64,000 bases of DNA from Leptodactylus fallax (Eukaryota > Chordata > Amphibia > Anura > Leptodactylidae): assembly GCA_947044405.1 (NCBI GenBank), contig CAMRHE010000012.1:9544001-9608000 (forward strand), given 5' to 3'. Shown piece after piece: positions 1 to 11,684 of this stretch. The position numbers were made by a program, and so were the translations under genes. The notes beneath the pieces were generated by a model. It had not been told where the DNA came from, made no database searches, and saw only the letters and a program-made list of their open reading frames with translations. How positions within the stretch are numbered: position 1 is the stretch's first letter; the number at the start of each line of letters is the position of its first letter.

Positions 1-1215
1 GATAAATTTCAATAGAATAATAATTTTTCGTGGCTTACCTGTCATGTCAATTCATTATATTCAAGTATTCCACATGAAGCTGCTATTCAAGCGATTTCTT
101 TCCATTTACAGAAATATAGTCAATATTCAGAGATTTTGTCAGAATATCTTATTAGGGTAATTTTTTTGACAATACTTTTTTTTTGCAAATACAAGGTGCC
201 CCTATGGGGGCTCCTTTTCCCCATCTATAGCTAATCTTTTTATGGCATGGTGGGAAGAATTTTTTATTTTTTCATCTGACAACCCATTTGTAAGTTCCTT
301 ATATTGGTACGGGCGCTACATCGACGATATCCTAATTATTTGGTTCGGAGATGTAGCGTCCGTACCCAATTTTGTTCAGTATATTAATTCTAATGAAATT
401 AATTTGCATTTTACATCTAACACACATTCTTCAGAGATTTGTTTTTTGGATATTTTTTTACGAGGTAACTGTGATATGGGAATAGTGGAAACTTCGCTAT
501 ATAGAAAACCTACATCAGGTAATACTATTCTTTTAGCTACTAGCCACCATCCCAAACATAAAATTAAGTCTATACCAGTGGGGGAACTTATTAGAACAAA
601 GCAAGCTTGCTAACTAGAAAAGGATTATATTGTTCAGAGTACCATCACTTTAGATAGGTTAAAAAAAGAGAGGTTATCCCAATTGGTCCCTAATTAGAGC
701 CCAAAATTTAGTAGATCAAAGATCCCGTTCTTCTTTGTTATCTAATACATTTTCTAATAGGAAATTTAATAATAATCAGAATAAAATTGTTTTTTCAACT
801 CCGTTTAGTGCACAATATCAAAGTATTAATATTTTTTTAAAAAATTTACCTATATTACAACAAGATCCTATTACTAACACAATTTTACTATTGGTAATTT
901 ATTATCACCTAGTATGTTCACTACTATTAAACCGACGTCGTCAACTTGGTTAGACTTGAAAGGTTTTTTAAATGTGGACTAAACAGATGTAATGTTTATA
1001 AATACGAAAAAAAAAACACAAATTTTCAAGCTGTTGGAGATATTAAAATTTATGAAATTAAGAGTTTTTTTTAAATTGTAACAGTCACCATATTGTTTAT
1101 ATAGTATTATTGAATGTAAAAGTTGCAATTTATTATATGTAGTAGTATTAAAAAGAAGCATTTTGGATCTTAAAATTAAATACCAGATATCTGTATGGTC
1201 TTAATATCAGATCTG
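1..1215 (+). mobile_element. Decayed Penelope-like element (reverse transcriptase to GIY-YIG part)
   Basis: The window opens inside a Penelope-like retroelement. Read in shifting frames, it shows an RT segment resembling YSSIPHE near 60-100, the GAPMGAP motif near 198-220, the catalytic YIDD at 317-328, an FLDI block and a YRKPT block near 440-520, and a SIPVGE block near 570. Further on there is an FKCG/RCN cysteine segment near 970-1000. A CNSHHIVYIV-like stretch followed by CKSCNLLYV near 1078-1140 corresponds to the GIY-YIG endonuclease that follows RT in these elements. The frame is broken at least at the T-run in the GAPMGAP motif (about 210-222), by a stop after 613, and at the T-run near 1065-1073. 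The 5' part lies outside the window. The RT assignment is firm, the endonuclease assignment moderate. Confidence 0.75.
242..613 (+). pseudogene. Penelope-like reverse transcriptase fragment (palm, YIDD motif)
   Basis: This 123-codon open stretch is the best-preserved piece of the element. It begins in the ANLFM-type helix (its true continuation upstream is in another frame), carries the catalytic YIDD at 317-328 followed by ILIIW, then an FLDI turn and a LYRKPT strand, and ends at a SIPVGE segment. These are RT palm and thumb motifs as arranged in Penelope-like elements. The apparent initiator Met is internal to the RT domain, so this is a remnant and not a gene. It is interrupted downstream by a stop. 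Confidence 0.7.
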
Positions 1216-1748
1216 ATTTGTCCTATATTTATTAGTATGTTATATATAGAAACTATATTGCAGTTAGTTGATGGAGTTGATGGAGCTGCGGGAGCTGAAG
1301 CCCCACCCCCAGTGCTCCAAGTGATCCATTTGCATAAGATATCAAAGTTTTTTTATGCAAATCTACAAAAGTGACATACAAAACAGAACAATGCTTTTTT
1401 TTCACTGTAATATGCTCTAGAACACGGTAGTGAATGTTGAATATGCTATGGGATCGATCATTAGTTATGGCCAGCCTCTGGGATACATACAGTGGACAGA
1501 ACTGGAAGCAGAAGGCGCTGTTAGTTGTATAGTGATGGTGCTGGAGTACTACGGCTCTGCTCCAATTCAAGTCAATCACTGTTACACAACAGACAGCACC
1601 TTTGGCTTCCTGGAACTTCACATATCCGATATTGATGACCAAACCTGTACATAGGTTGTCAGTATCAAAAACGTCACAGACTACATGCATCCCCTTTAAG
1701 TCTCTTGCACACTAGTGAATTACCCCTCCAAGTTGTGAGTTGTAAAGA
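1216..1748. other. Unassigned intergenic stretch
   Basis: Apparently unique sequence between the Penelope-like remnant and the hAT element. The open frames on both strands here overlap each other antisense and show no recognisable domain. I see no gene, RNA or clear repeat boundary. Confidence 0.4.
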
Positions 1749-2558
1749 ACTATGATCAGAGGCATAGCTAGGGGTTCAGCACAGGGGGGCAAACATGTCC
1801 AAGTGGGCCCCCAACTTGGACATGTTCATATACCGATACTATCAGTTTACGGTGAGCATATAGTGGTATATAGCGGCTCTACACAGGGCTCTGCAGATGA
1901 TTTAGGTGAATACAGGACAGTAACATTTAGTGACGTCTCTGACTAATCGTTCACATTCCCCATCTCTTTCATCTAGACGGCCATGATCAGTTCTTCCAGT
2001 CTCTGTAAAGATTGCAACACAGACGTCTTTGGTTCTTCACTTTTCCAGGAACCTGACCCATATTGTCCTCACCTACACAAAGCCCCCATCCTGCTGCTAC
2101 CCCCAATTATAAAATATATAATATAACCCCCCATAATGAATAATACCCCCAAGTGCATCTTTAAATTAATAACTTCCCTGTGCACCCCTTTAAATAGTGC
2201 GTTTTATTAATAATGCCCCAGGTCTTTCCTAATTAAAAAGGAAAAAAAAAAATACCAATACCCGGGACCCCCAGGATTGAATGAACCGTGGTACCTGTGT
2301 AAGCGACGTGACCACTTCTCTGTTTACACAGTGTCATTCTTTTCATAGCAGCCATATAACTACAGCCTCGTCCTATACATGTCTATGTGACAAGGCTGGA
2401 ATGACATCACAGGTCACTATAAACAGACAGCGTGTGATATAAAGAGGCAACATAGCCCCTTCTTAAGCTGGTCAGTGGGGAATCACTGATCTCTTATTGA
2501 TGTTTTATTCTGAGGATAGATCATCAATAAAAATGAGCTGGAAAACGCCTTAAGGTTA

Positions 2559-3114
2559 AGGCCCCACGTGGCGTCCCGCAGCAAAAAATCTGCATGAAAA
2601 ACCGCGGCAGCAACGCATTGTGGTTCTTCCTGCAGCAATTTGCACAGAAAGTTTGCAGGTTTCCTCTGCGGACTTTCTGCTTCAATTATATCTATAGGGA
2701 AACCACTGGCGTTTCCGTAGGTATAATTGACATGCTGCGATTTCCAAAACTGTGACTGTTTTGGAAATCGCAGCGTACCCGCTGTGTATATTTTACTGCA
2801 AAGTCAGGATGGGATGTGGGCCCCATGTGGCGAAAACCCACAAAAAAAAAAAATGTGGCATTCTAGCAAATCCCATCCACACATTGAGGAAAAATATGTT
2901 CAGCAGACGAACTGCGATTTCCAAAACCGTTGCGGTTTTGGAAATTGCAGCATGTCAATTATACCTATGGAAACACTGGCAGTTTCCATATAGGTGTATT
3001 GAAAACAGAAAGTCCACAGGGGAAACCTCTGCGGACCTTCTGTGAAAAGCGCTGCAGGGAAAACCACAATGTTACCGCCGCGGTTTTTCCTGCAGCAGCC
3101 CGGTACATGGGACC
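2559..3114. mobile_element. PIF/Harbinger-like MITE with TTA TSD, nested in hAT
   Basis: A 556-bp unit flanked by TTA at 2556-2558 and 3115-3117. The ends are imperfect inverted repeats (ggccccacgtgg against the complement of tacatgggacc). The two halves are inverted copies: phrases such as gcagcatgtcaattatacc and its complement occur in both arms. A 3-bp TTA/TAA duplication is the PIF/Harbinger signature. Related sequences lie at about 33645-33821 plus 35423-35575, and at 51168-51478. Confidence 0.65.
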
Positions 3115-3703
3115 TTAGTCTTAATAAAGCCCAATGCACCTCTTATGAACCCTTATATCAATGACCACCCCCTTATGTTCATAATGCCTCCTAATGGCCC
3201 TTATATAAATAACCTCCCCTCTTGTATTCATAATACCCCCTAATAACCCTTATATAAATCATCCCCCATCGTTATAATGCCCCCTAATGAATCCTCCCTT
3301 TATAGTTATATTTACCCCTCCTAACCACCCCTTATCCATATTAATTTATCCACAACGGCACTAAAAAAACAAAACAAAACAAAAAAAGTCATACTCACCT
3401 ACCTGCGATCCTGATAAATGGAGTCGCCGCTTCCTCCCTGTCCACGTACAGGACATCTGTGTCTGAGCGCAGGCGGTACGATGTTGTGACGTCTTCACGC
3501 CACCTGTGCTAAGAAGCAGACATCCATCTGTGGTCTCGGGGTCTTGTAAACTGCAAGCCTATATTGGCTTACGGTTTACAATACTGTTAATTTGCAGGAA
3601 GCGTTTTAACTAGATCGGTGTCTGCACACACCAATCTAGTTAGAAATAAAGGATGTATTAATGGCAGCCCCCACAGAGTCAGTGGGCCCGGGGCAGCCGC
3701 CTT

Positions 3704-3870
3704 CTCTGCCCCCCCCTTCTCTGCCCCCCCTTCTCTGCCCCAAGCCCCTCCCCCCTTCTCTGCCCCAAGCCCCTCCCCCTTCTCTGCCCAAGCCCCTCCC
3801 CCCCTTCTCTGCCCACAAGCCCCTCCCCCCTTCTCTGCCCCACAAGCCCCTCCCCCCTTCTCTGCCCCTC
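3704..3870. repeat. Pyrimidine-rich minisatellite, about 25-bp unit
   Basis: Tandem variants of a unit built from cttctctgcccc and aagcccctccccc, six or more times, strictly C/T-rich on the plus strand. It lies just inside the right end of the hAT element. It keeps several frames open on both strands (proline/serine-rich or glycine/arginine-rich), which are not genes. Confidence 0.75.
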
Positions 3871-4057
3871 CCCCGCTAGCTACGCCTCTGACTATGATAC
3901 AGTATCAATTGAAGTTTATGGGAACATAGTGTACCACCATATGTCACCAATTTCATACTTGGGCACACAAGATTTAATTTCTGTTGGTTCTGAATTAAAT
4001 AGAAAAAAAAAAATAAATAAAATTGTGCGATTCAACTCCATCCCAAAATATGGTGGC

Positions 4058-4560
4058 TAGAAATGAGCGAAGTATTCAAAAATTCAATTCGGCAACTTCG
4101 CCGACTTTCACGATATGATTCTATTCGATCCTAATTAAATTGCGGCGAATCATGTAACAAAAAACAGCTATTTATTGGCTGCAGACAGCAGGGGTGGGCG
4201 GCAAAATGGCAGAACCCCTTGGATGCCGCGGTCATGTTACAGCTAACACCCTGCTCCATAACCGATCGGGGGTTTTAGCACCTTGGATGCAGCGGTCAAA
4301 CACGCCGTGGGCGCTCGCAAAGGGGTTAAAGGGCTTTGACATCACAGGGCTGGCTGCTGATTGGCTGCATGCATGGCATTGTGGGTGATCCCGCGTTCCC
4401 AGAGTTCCTTGCCCCATGTCCTAACATGTATAGCAGCCATTTTGAACTAAATGCGATTCGTTACCACGAAGTGTGAGGAAATTTGGATTCGAGGCGAATC
4501 GAATATTTCCTGAAATTTGGATCGAATTCCACTTCATCAGCTTCGACTCACTCATCTCTA
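4058..4560. mobile_element. hAT-like MITE, 503 bp, 8-bp TSD
   Basis: The left end tagaaatgagcga is the near-complement of the right end tcactcatctcta. The flanking 8-mers are atggtggc (4050-4057) and atggtgac (4561-4568), a 7/8 match. The subterminal regions are TTCGAAT-rich on both sides. There is no coding capacity. The 8-bp duplication points to hAT; the family name is unknown. Confidence 0.7.
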
Positions 4561-4568
4561 ATGGTGAC

Positions 4569-5477
4569 ACTCGGAATACCTATAGATCAGCAATATAGGA
4601 CTGCAGGGATGCCATCATTGTAAATCTATACACAGGGCTCTGCATTGAGCACAAGGCTCTCATAACAGGGTTGCTCTTTCTTGTAATTGATGCTTGCAGG
4701 CAAGCATGATTAGCATAGACTGCTTGCAAGGCATGGCCAAGTATAAATCAGAACCACTTTCACTGGCCCTGAAAACACATAGAAAGAAAAACAATGCTGC
4801 AAATACTAATCCACATACTGAACCAACCCTAAATTGTTACATCTGTCCACATACTCTACTAAACTATCATGGACCAGAAATATGTGGATAATCTAAGATT
4901 ATCCAGATAACATTGTGGCAATCCCTCTCCCGAAATTGCACAGGGTGTATATTACCTACGAACAATATACCCCTTTTTAATAAACCAGAAAGGAAAAATG
5001 GAAAAAAATGAAGTGAATTCTATAAACACTTAGTAAACTTTTATTGGATTTTATTTTTAGGTCTGTGCTTTACATTGAGTAGCAAAGTGCGCTACTGGCA
5101 ACTTGTGTAACTCAGTAATTATATCACTTTTTCCACATTTCTTCTGGGGACGTCAAGTCCAGCTGTATTTTGAAATGAGTGAAGTGCAGGTTCTTCAGGT
5201 GCATGTGTGTTAAAACAGAGGTCCTCACACGCATTTCAAAGCTTTCCCCTCTCAACCTAGTGAGGTCATAAACTGTGAATTCAATGGAATGGTTAAACTA
5301 ATCTGAAGAAATAGGATTATATACTGGCAACATGCTAATTTGCATAATGTGAAGAAACAAGCAACTTGGCAAGGATGAATATTAAAAATAATTTCCATGT
5401 ATAACCTCTTGTGAATGTTAACCCCTTTAGGTCTACAAACCTTTATTTCTCACAATTTCTGCATCCAAAGTATTCAA
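4569..5477. other. Unassigned intergenic stretch
   Basis: AT-rich sequence without convincing coding, repeat termini or RNA structure. The only open frame above 60 codons (4694-4891) has no recognisable domain or splice context. Confidence 0.4.
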
Positions 5478-5885
5478 TTAAAGGGGTTCTCCAACCTCAA
5501 ATGGAATTTTTCACACTGTGATCTTTGGGGGTCGAACAGCTGGACCCCACACAGATCAGTTGTTCCAGCAACCTCCAGTGTCTGAAGTTATAGCAGTAGA
5601 CAGGGAACGAGTGAAGGTTGCTCCTGCTAATAGGAGCAGAGCTACAGCCCCATCCACTGTATAGCAGAGGTTTTGAAGGAACTGCAACTCCTCTCCTATT
5701 ACTGGGAACTAAGGTTGCACACGCTCACCATCTAATGATGTAACTTCCAGCACCTGGAGACTGCCAGAACAACTGATCTGAGCATGGTCTTGGTGTTGAA
5801 CTCCCACAGATCACATACCGAGGGCCTATCTTGTGGATAGGTCATCAGTATAACAAATCCATTTGGGGCTGGAAAACCCCTTTAA
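5478..5885. mobile_element. T2-type (piggyBac-like) MITE, TTAA-flanked
   Basis: The unit starts TTAAAGGGGTTCTCC and ends with ggaaaaccccTTTAA, so both ends read TTAAAGGGG inward with TTAA duplicated. TTAAAGGRR termini are the hallmark of the T2 MITE superfamily described in Xenopus. The interior contains a gataggtcatcagtat phrase near the right end that recurs in part at about 2510, 39300 and 44090. It is non-coding, 408 bp. Confidence 0.7.
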
Positions 5886-8800
5886 AAATCCCAGACAACC
5901 CTGCAATTTTTTTTGTAGAAGTTTATTTAATAGGTTGTGAACCAGAGATCTTTGTCCCTGCTTTCCATACCCATCACATGTTAATCTTAAGTGGTCCATA
6001 TCCTTAACCAGCTGTCAGCTGCACAAGTGGCTCCCCTATACACATGCAGCCTCGGTTTAGCTGAGCATAAATGCCTTGTCAAATTGTAGAGAGGAATAGG
6101 CAGTTGCCAGACTTCTTTGGCGAAGGCTTACCTTTCCTTGAAATTTAACATGTACTGTCCATTGTTAACACAGACAAATGAGCTGCTGGGACAGCATTTG
6201 CAGGCCCATTATATACCTAAGATAGTTGGCCGGTCTCACAACTGGCAGGTTCGACTAACTTTTCACTTATCTGTATGGGGTCTTCAGAGAAATGGAACCT
6301 ATAACACTTTGTAAATGATTACTTTAAGATGGTTATCCAATAACCCTATTGCAAATATTACTGCACGCTTCATCTTGCCATACACATTAGATTTTCCTTA
6401 GCACAGTCTGCCAACTTTTGACGTAATCTGCTAAAAGTCTAATGTGTATGTCCTCTGAAATTTCACATAGGAAAGGGTGAAAATCGTTTTACCTGTCCAA
6501 CCCTTTGCTCCTTAGGGAGATATGAGGCACCAAAGTGGTCTAGGAGCAGTTCATGCCCTCTTTTGCTATTCAAATAAAAATGCATGCTTAGCGGTTTAGT
6601 GTGGATCATTTATAGAGAGCTAGAAGCTTACAGAAAAGAAATGTGCTTGGCCAGCCTAAAAACACAATAAAAGGAAATTCCACAAAAAATGAACTATTGA
6701 AATAAATAAATCTGGAAATTATTATTATGTATGCCCATAGCAAAAGCCATTATTTCCATATAGTGATGAATTGGAACACTGATGAACATTTCCAGAAGGA
6801 CTACATGGACAGAGAAACAACTCATTAAGGCAGTCACAAAACATCTAAGGACCAAGGCCAGTAAACACCACTCCACATCAGATGACTGCTAAAACATGGA
6901 ATTCATTGTTTTTCCTGTCCAAATTAGGTGTGGGTGGGTATTCTTCTTCTTTTTTTTTTTTTTTTTATAATTCCCAGTGTCTATTCTTGTTTTCCTTCTG
7001 TCATGGTCAAGTAGCTGAAACCTATGATGTCATCACATCAGCAGCGAGTAGCCTATTAAAACAGAAGGTCTGTGGGGTGCTCAGATGAAAAGTACAGTGG
7101 ATCCCATCATCAATCAGCTGCACTGGCCATTATGAAACTCAGCATCATAGTAGACTCCACTATTCTGAATCTGCTGGACTCCCTTGGCTCATTCTGCCTA
7201 TTAAAATCCACCCGTGCCTATTTCCAGGTACATTACAAATACCTCAGTGTCAACTATTATAAACCATCAACTAAAACTGCATACTTCACAATGAACAAAC
7301 ATATCTACATCCTTGCTCTAACATATACCATGGAAAATCTCAAACAACAGACTGCCTATTGTGGATAAGTTGCCCAAACGTTCATCAGGATTTAAATTTT
7401 TAAGCGATTGCAAATATAATAATGTTAAAAAAGGACTATTATGTACAGGATATACATACCTGTGCACAATTCTACCGCTATAGCCCTTGGAAAACAATAA
7501 CAGCCAAAAGAAACAAAAAAAAAAAAAAAAAAAGTTTACCAGAGTGGTTAAAAAACATAGAAACAAGAGGGGGATATGTGTCACAAACCATAAGCAGGCT
7601 TAGTGACACAAAGAGGATCTAACGCATTTTACATTACAGAAGAAAAATAGATGCTTCATGTTTACACTGCTAAAATGCTGACTGTAAAGTAGAAAACAAA
7701 TTCATCTCACTATAGATATACTTACTACAAGTAGTAAATATTATACACCGCTCTGACATAATGAAGTATTATGCCTCCAAATGGGCAGATATAGCTTTAG
7801 AATTGCATATTTCGTGCAATTCGTTTCTAATATGGACAGGTTCCTCTTCTCTATATCCACTTACAAACAGTCCCAGAATCCTTCTAGGACCAGAAATTTG
7901 TATGTATTCATTAAGGAAAGGTCCAAGGCTGTTCAGCCACTCTCTAAAAAGGCTGCGGCAGCCTAATTCTACCTAAAACGGAGATTGTTGCCTCAACACA
8001 CGTACTCTATTGTGCAGAGGTTTGATCATCTCCAAACCCCTAAGAAAAGTACAAGCTTGTGAAACCTGATCCATGCAATCTGACACAAGCAGCTCCACCC
8101 AGCTCCTAGAATCAACAAATCTAGAAATTGTTGTGCAGCAAGAGAACGTATTAGCGAGGGAAGTAAAAAAAAAAAAAAAAAAAAAAAAATTTATATAGAG
8201 AGTACTACAGTGTATTAAATATAAAGTCATTATTGACTTCTCAGAATATGGAAAGTGACTTCAAATGTTAAGTCAGAGTTGTATGCTATTAAACCACAGT
8301 GCAGCTGGCAACACATACAAATGTAGCACAATATCACAATCTATGGTTTCTCTCCTGCAATTATCACAATACACTAAATACTGTCCTAAAGAGTTAAATG
8401 ACAAACCAAGCTCTGCAGCATCCAGTGCTGCCATCTGCTAACAGAAGAGTTATCAAGGTAGAAGAGGATATGCCCTCCATAAAACAAAAACAATTCACTA
8501 CAAACAGCTATGTCAACTTGCAGAATCACCAGGGCAGCTGCTTCTTCCTTGAAATTCAATAGCAATGCAAAGAAAACCACTGAAATTATAACCTTTGGGA
8601 ACAATTACTGGCAACAGCCTGTGTTTTAAATCCCTGACCTCCTATATACCCCTCCTCCCACACAGGAGTTGAGATATCCTGACTTGCAAAGGTCTTAAAA
8701 AGGCACATGAGCTCAGGCTGTAAGTGGTTTTTCCCAACAAATCCTAAGGGCGTTTTCACACACTGCATTTTTTGGAAAATCACCACTGCAATCTTTTATG

Positions 8801-9580
8801 CAGTTTTTCAGCCAAAGCCAGGAGAAAGAAGTCCTTCCTTTATATATTTCCCATTCCTTATAAATACACATCTGGCTTTGACTCAAAAACTGATAAAAGT
8901 TGTGGCTTTCTGGACAAAAAATAACACACACACACAAAAAGAGTAAACTTAATCTTGTTCCCAAAAACACAGAATGATTCATATCTTGTCATAATTGTTC
9001 AGGGTGTAGATTAACAATAATGAAAAATGCTAAAGATATAAACAAAGTGGCTGATACGCGAAACATCACTATTACACACAAGCAAGTCCCACCAGAACAA
9101 AATGTAGAAAAAATTATGAAATTGTTTCACAGAATGCTTCAAACATACCAGTATAACATTATCTGAGGCACTCCAAGGTCATGTCTCCTTTACCTAAGTG
9201 CAAGTCCCCACTTCTTAAACGAAGAATGACTTTTTTTCATCTTAATGTGGAGAAAACACATTCTAAACACTGCAAAAATGCTAATTTGAAACCCATGTCT
9301 ACAGTCATTCACAGGGACTTGCTCCCTCTATCATCTCTGCACATTTTAGATTCCAGATTTTTAGTATTCAACATAGATAAAAACAATAATGGGTATAAGT
9401 TAAATGTGCACCAAAACACGTTGTAAATGAAAAAGTGTTTGTTGTTTTTGCAAGAGACCTAAGTGTTCAGGCAAGCGAGTAGTTATCAGAAATAAAAACA
9501 CACTAAAACACATTAAAAAAAAATAAACAGTGTATAAACTGTAAAGCAAAAGCAAAAACCATTTTAAAGTTAAAAATACA
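5886..9580. other. Intergenic region downstream of SPRY1, no gene seen
   Basis: Mostly AT-rich unassigned DNA with long homopolymers (T-run about 6950-6966, A-runs about 7516-7533 and 8166-8188). Short open frames have no domain, no splice sites and no codon pattern suggesting a gene. The one clear structure is a small hairpin at 6371-6449. Confidence 0.45.
6371..6449. repeat. Short inverted repeat, probable MITE remnant
   Basis: catacacattaga at 6371-6383 is the exact complement of tctaatgtgtatg at 6437-6449, with a partly complementary interior. Short hairpins of this kind are typical of small vertebrate MITEs. No duplication was identified at the flanks. Confidence 0.5.
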
Positions 9581-9581
9581 T

Positions 9582-9980
9582 TTTAATTAAATAAAAAATC
9601 ATTCTGAAATATATGCTACAGAGTGGAAAAGACCATAATGGTGTGGATACTGACTTCTGACAAAATAAAGAAATAACAGACACATATTCATTAATAATTA
9701 TATTTTCTGCATTATAGTTAACATAGGTATTTTCTTTGTGTCAACCTTATTTTTTCAGTAAGTATTGATATTTTGTTATATTCAGACATGTCACTTTTCA
9801 ACAGTCCTTTGAAATAAATATCATAAAATAATAGATTCACATAATAAATATTCTTTACAATAAAAAAAGTTTTTGACAGACTTTTGTCTTAAAAAATAAG
9901 CAATATTCATTTTTGTGATTTATACATAAAATATACAAAAAGCCAGGCTGTGGCTAAGGCAATTAAAACACAGATGACAC

Positions 9981-10014
<34 letters not shown>

Positions 10015-10669
10015 ACACAGAGGGAAAACAGGTCACCGCCAGGAAGACAAAATATCAGATCCCTGGAGGAAAGAGCTTATTTCGTTAAGGCTACTGAATT
10101 TTCTGGCACCTGAAAATAACACATTAGTAACAGGAACAAGATAAGAAAGATTGGAGGATGGGAGGGATTTAAATAGATCTCCTTCAACATAGACAAGTGT
10201 GTCTGATGCCAATGCATAAACAAGATAGGAGGGATGGGATTTAATGCACATTACACATGCTACACGCTGGCATATTGAACAAACCCTATACCATGAACAA
10301 GATTGTAAAGGCAACTTGCAGGGAATGCCTTACTTGCTATCTTACAAGTCAAAGAGGTGACTAGATGTGCAATGATAAGTTCTTACCATTGTCAAATAAG
10401 ATAATAAGAAGACTACCTCTTCTAAAACTATTCAATAGACAAGAAGAAAGGTATAGAGTAGGAATTATCTGCGTTCCTCCAGACAAAAATACGGTGTTGA
10501 TGTGCACATGCCTAAGCCAACAGCTTCTCTAGGCCAATGACTGTGGAAATCTGGCAAAGGACAACATTAAAAGGGTTAATGGATATACTTATGAAAACAT
10601 ATGTATATACGCAGAGCCTACACAGCAAATAGATCCATAAGTTGTCCAGAAAAGTCCCTCCGTTTAAAG
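9582..10669 (-). other. spry1: Probable SPRY1 3' UTR
   Basis: Sequence immediately downstream of the SPRY1 stop codon. No AATAAA (plus-strand TTTATT) occurs between the stop and 9000. The only candidate polyadenylation signal noticed is ATTAAA, seen as TTTAAT on the plus strand at 9582-9587, which would give a 3' UTR of about 1.1 kb. A 30-nt A-run on the plus strand (9984-10013) would be an oligo-U tract in the message. The extent is inferred only. Confidence 0.35.
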
Positions 10670-11629
10670 TCAGGAGGGTTTGCCCTGACCTCGTGGAACA
10701 TCATCCAGTTTGCAATATACAGTATTTGAATTCTTACAACGGCAACCTGGGCGATTGACTCTGTCATAACATCCTCGACACAACTTCAGGCATCCCTTGG
10801 CAGGAGGGTAGCAGAGTAAGCACGGTAATAACAAGGACATGAATCCCATGCACAAGTATCTAGAGCAGCAGTGTGACTGGGTGCAAGAACAAGGGTTATC
10901 CGCATACGAGTCGCCCTCATCATCATTAGAGCAGTGGTAGAAAGCTGCTTTAACCAGACACATACAAGTGCTGTATTCCACCATGCTCTCTGCAGAGCAA
11001 AGACACTGACGATTGCAAGCCAAGCATGATGGTAGGGTCCTTGGAGCTGTGCAGTCTGTACATTTACACTTTCCACACTGTTCACAAATAAACCTGTGCT
11101 GTGTTGAGTCCACTTTTAAAGAGCTCTTTAAGTCATCTACTACCAATGCAGATGCCTTCGGTTGCATTCGAACTACCCTGTCCGTCCTGTAGCCAGAGCT
11201 GTGTCTTGTTGGTGGCGATTGTCCCAAAAGTTCTTGTTCAGAAGAGGCACTATTTGTGCTTCCAGAACTTGCTGCACTTCCTGTGCTGGTTGACCTACTG
11301 AGCACAGGAGCCCTTGCCATGTACACATGTCCTGTGTGAGCCAAGTGAGGGGGTCTGTGCTCATTGTTATTATTCACATTGACTGGTATGATTTCATGAG
11401 TCCTCTCCTGTTTACTGTACCGTGGAGCAGTTTTGGGCCCATGTTTCCTCACCATGGATGGGCCCTCTGTGTACTCGTTCCTGCTCCGGAGAGCTTTGAT
11501 CTGGTCCAAAGACAAGATAGTGGCTGGCTGAACCTCCCGATCATACTCCAACCGCTGCCTACTGTCTAAAGAAGGCTGCTGGATGATAACTAATGAACCG
11601 CTAGTGCCATGTTGACTTTGTAGCTCCAT
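10670..11629 (-). CDS. spry1: Sprouty homolog 1 (SPRY1), complete single coding exon
   Basis: Sprouty1 is a feedback inhibitor of receptor tyrosine kinase/Ras-MAPK signalling that acts at the inner face of the plasma membrane. The 319-codon frame starts MELQSQHG and ends RGQGKPS, the same length I recall for mammalian SPRY1. It contains the conserved tyrosine (Tyr53) in NEYTEGP, the CBL- and SH2-binding site of Sproutys; a Ser-rich motif at residues 111-130; and the C-terminal cysteine-rich Sprouty domain from about residue 182 ([11 protein letters not shown]) to the [11 protein letters not shown] end, which carries palmitoylation and membrane-targeting functions. The frame stays open 34 codons further upstream, but that part crosses a good 3' splice site at 11685-11686, so the Met at 11629 is the start. 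The frame is intact. Assignment to SPRY1 over SPRY2 or SPRY4 rests on the IIPVNVNNN segment, the N-terminal sequence and the neighbouring SPATA5. Confidence 0.97.
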   Translation of the reverse strand: MELQSQHGTSGSLVIIQQPSLDSRQRLEYDREVQPATILSLDQIKALRSRNEYTEGPSMVRKHGPKTAPRYSKQERTHEIIPVNVNNNNEHRPPHLAHTGHVYMARAPVLSRSTSTGSAASSGSTNSASSEQELLGQSPPTRHSSGYRTDRVVRMQPKASALVVDDLKSSLKVDSTQHRFICEQCGKCKCTDCTAPRTLPSCLACNRQCLCSAESMVEYSTCMCLVKAAFYHCSNDDEGDSYADNPCSCTQSHCCSRYLCMGFMSLLLPCLLCYPPAKGCLKLCRGCYDRVNRPGCRCKNSNTVYCKLDDVPRGQGKPS

Positions 11630-11684
11630 CTGTAGTGATCTCGACTTCTGGCATTCAATGGGAACTTGGCATGCATCTGAAAAT
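11630..11684 (-). other. spry1: SPRY1 5' UTR part of the coding exon
   Basis: These 55 nt lie between the predicted acceptor and the start codon. The minus strand reads CTGTTCTCTTGCAG followed by ATTTTCAG, a pyrimidine tract and CAG acceptor. A second CAG 8 nt further on is a possible alternative acceptor. The Kozak context is moderate (G at +4, C at -3). Confidence 0.7.

Larger units (their letters stand above)
1757..3890. mobile_element. Non-autonomous hAT element, 2.1 kb, with 8-bp TSD
   Basis: The left terminus begins cagaggcatagctag and the right terminus ends ctagctacgcctctg, an inverted repeat with one mismatch over 15 bp. The flanks carry an exact 8-bp duplication, actatgat, at 1749-1756 and 3891-3898. 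An 8-bp duplication with CAG..CTG termini is characteristic of the hAT superfamily. The interior has no transposase. It consists of C-rich, ATAACCCCC-like non-coding sequence, a nested 556-bp MITE (2559-3114) and a pyrimidine-rich minisatellite (3704-3870). The boundaries are well supported; the relationship to an autonomous element is unknown. Confidence 0.8.

Noticed and set aside
3618..3929. Proline/serine-rich and arginine/glycine-rich frames
   Set aside because: They read a pyrimidine-rich minisatellite inside a hAT element.
10786..11569. Open frames in other frames and on the opposite strand within SPRY1
   Set aside because: They are by-products of the real coding exon, with no independent domain or start context.
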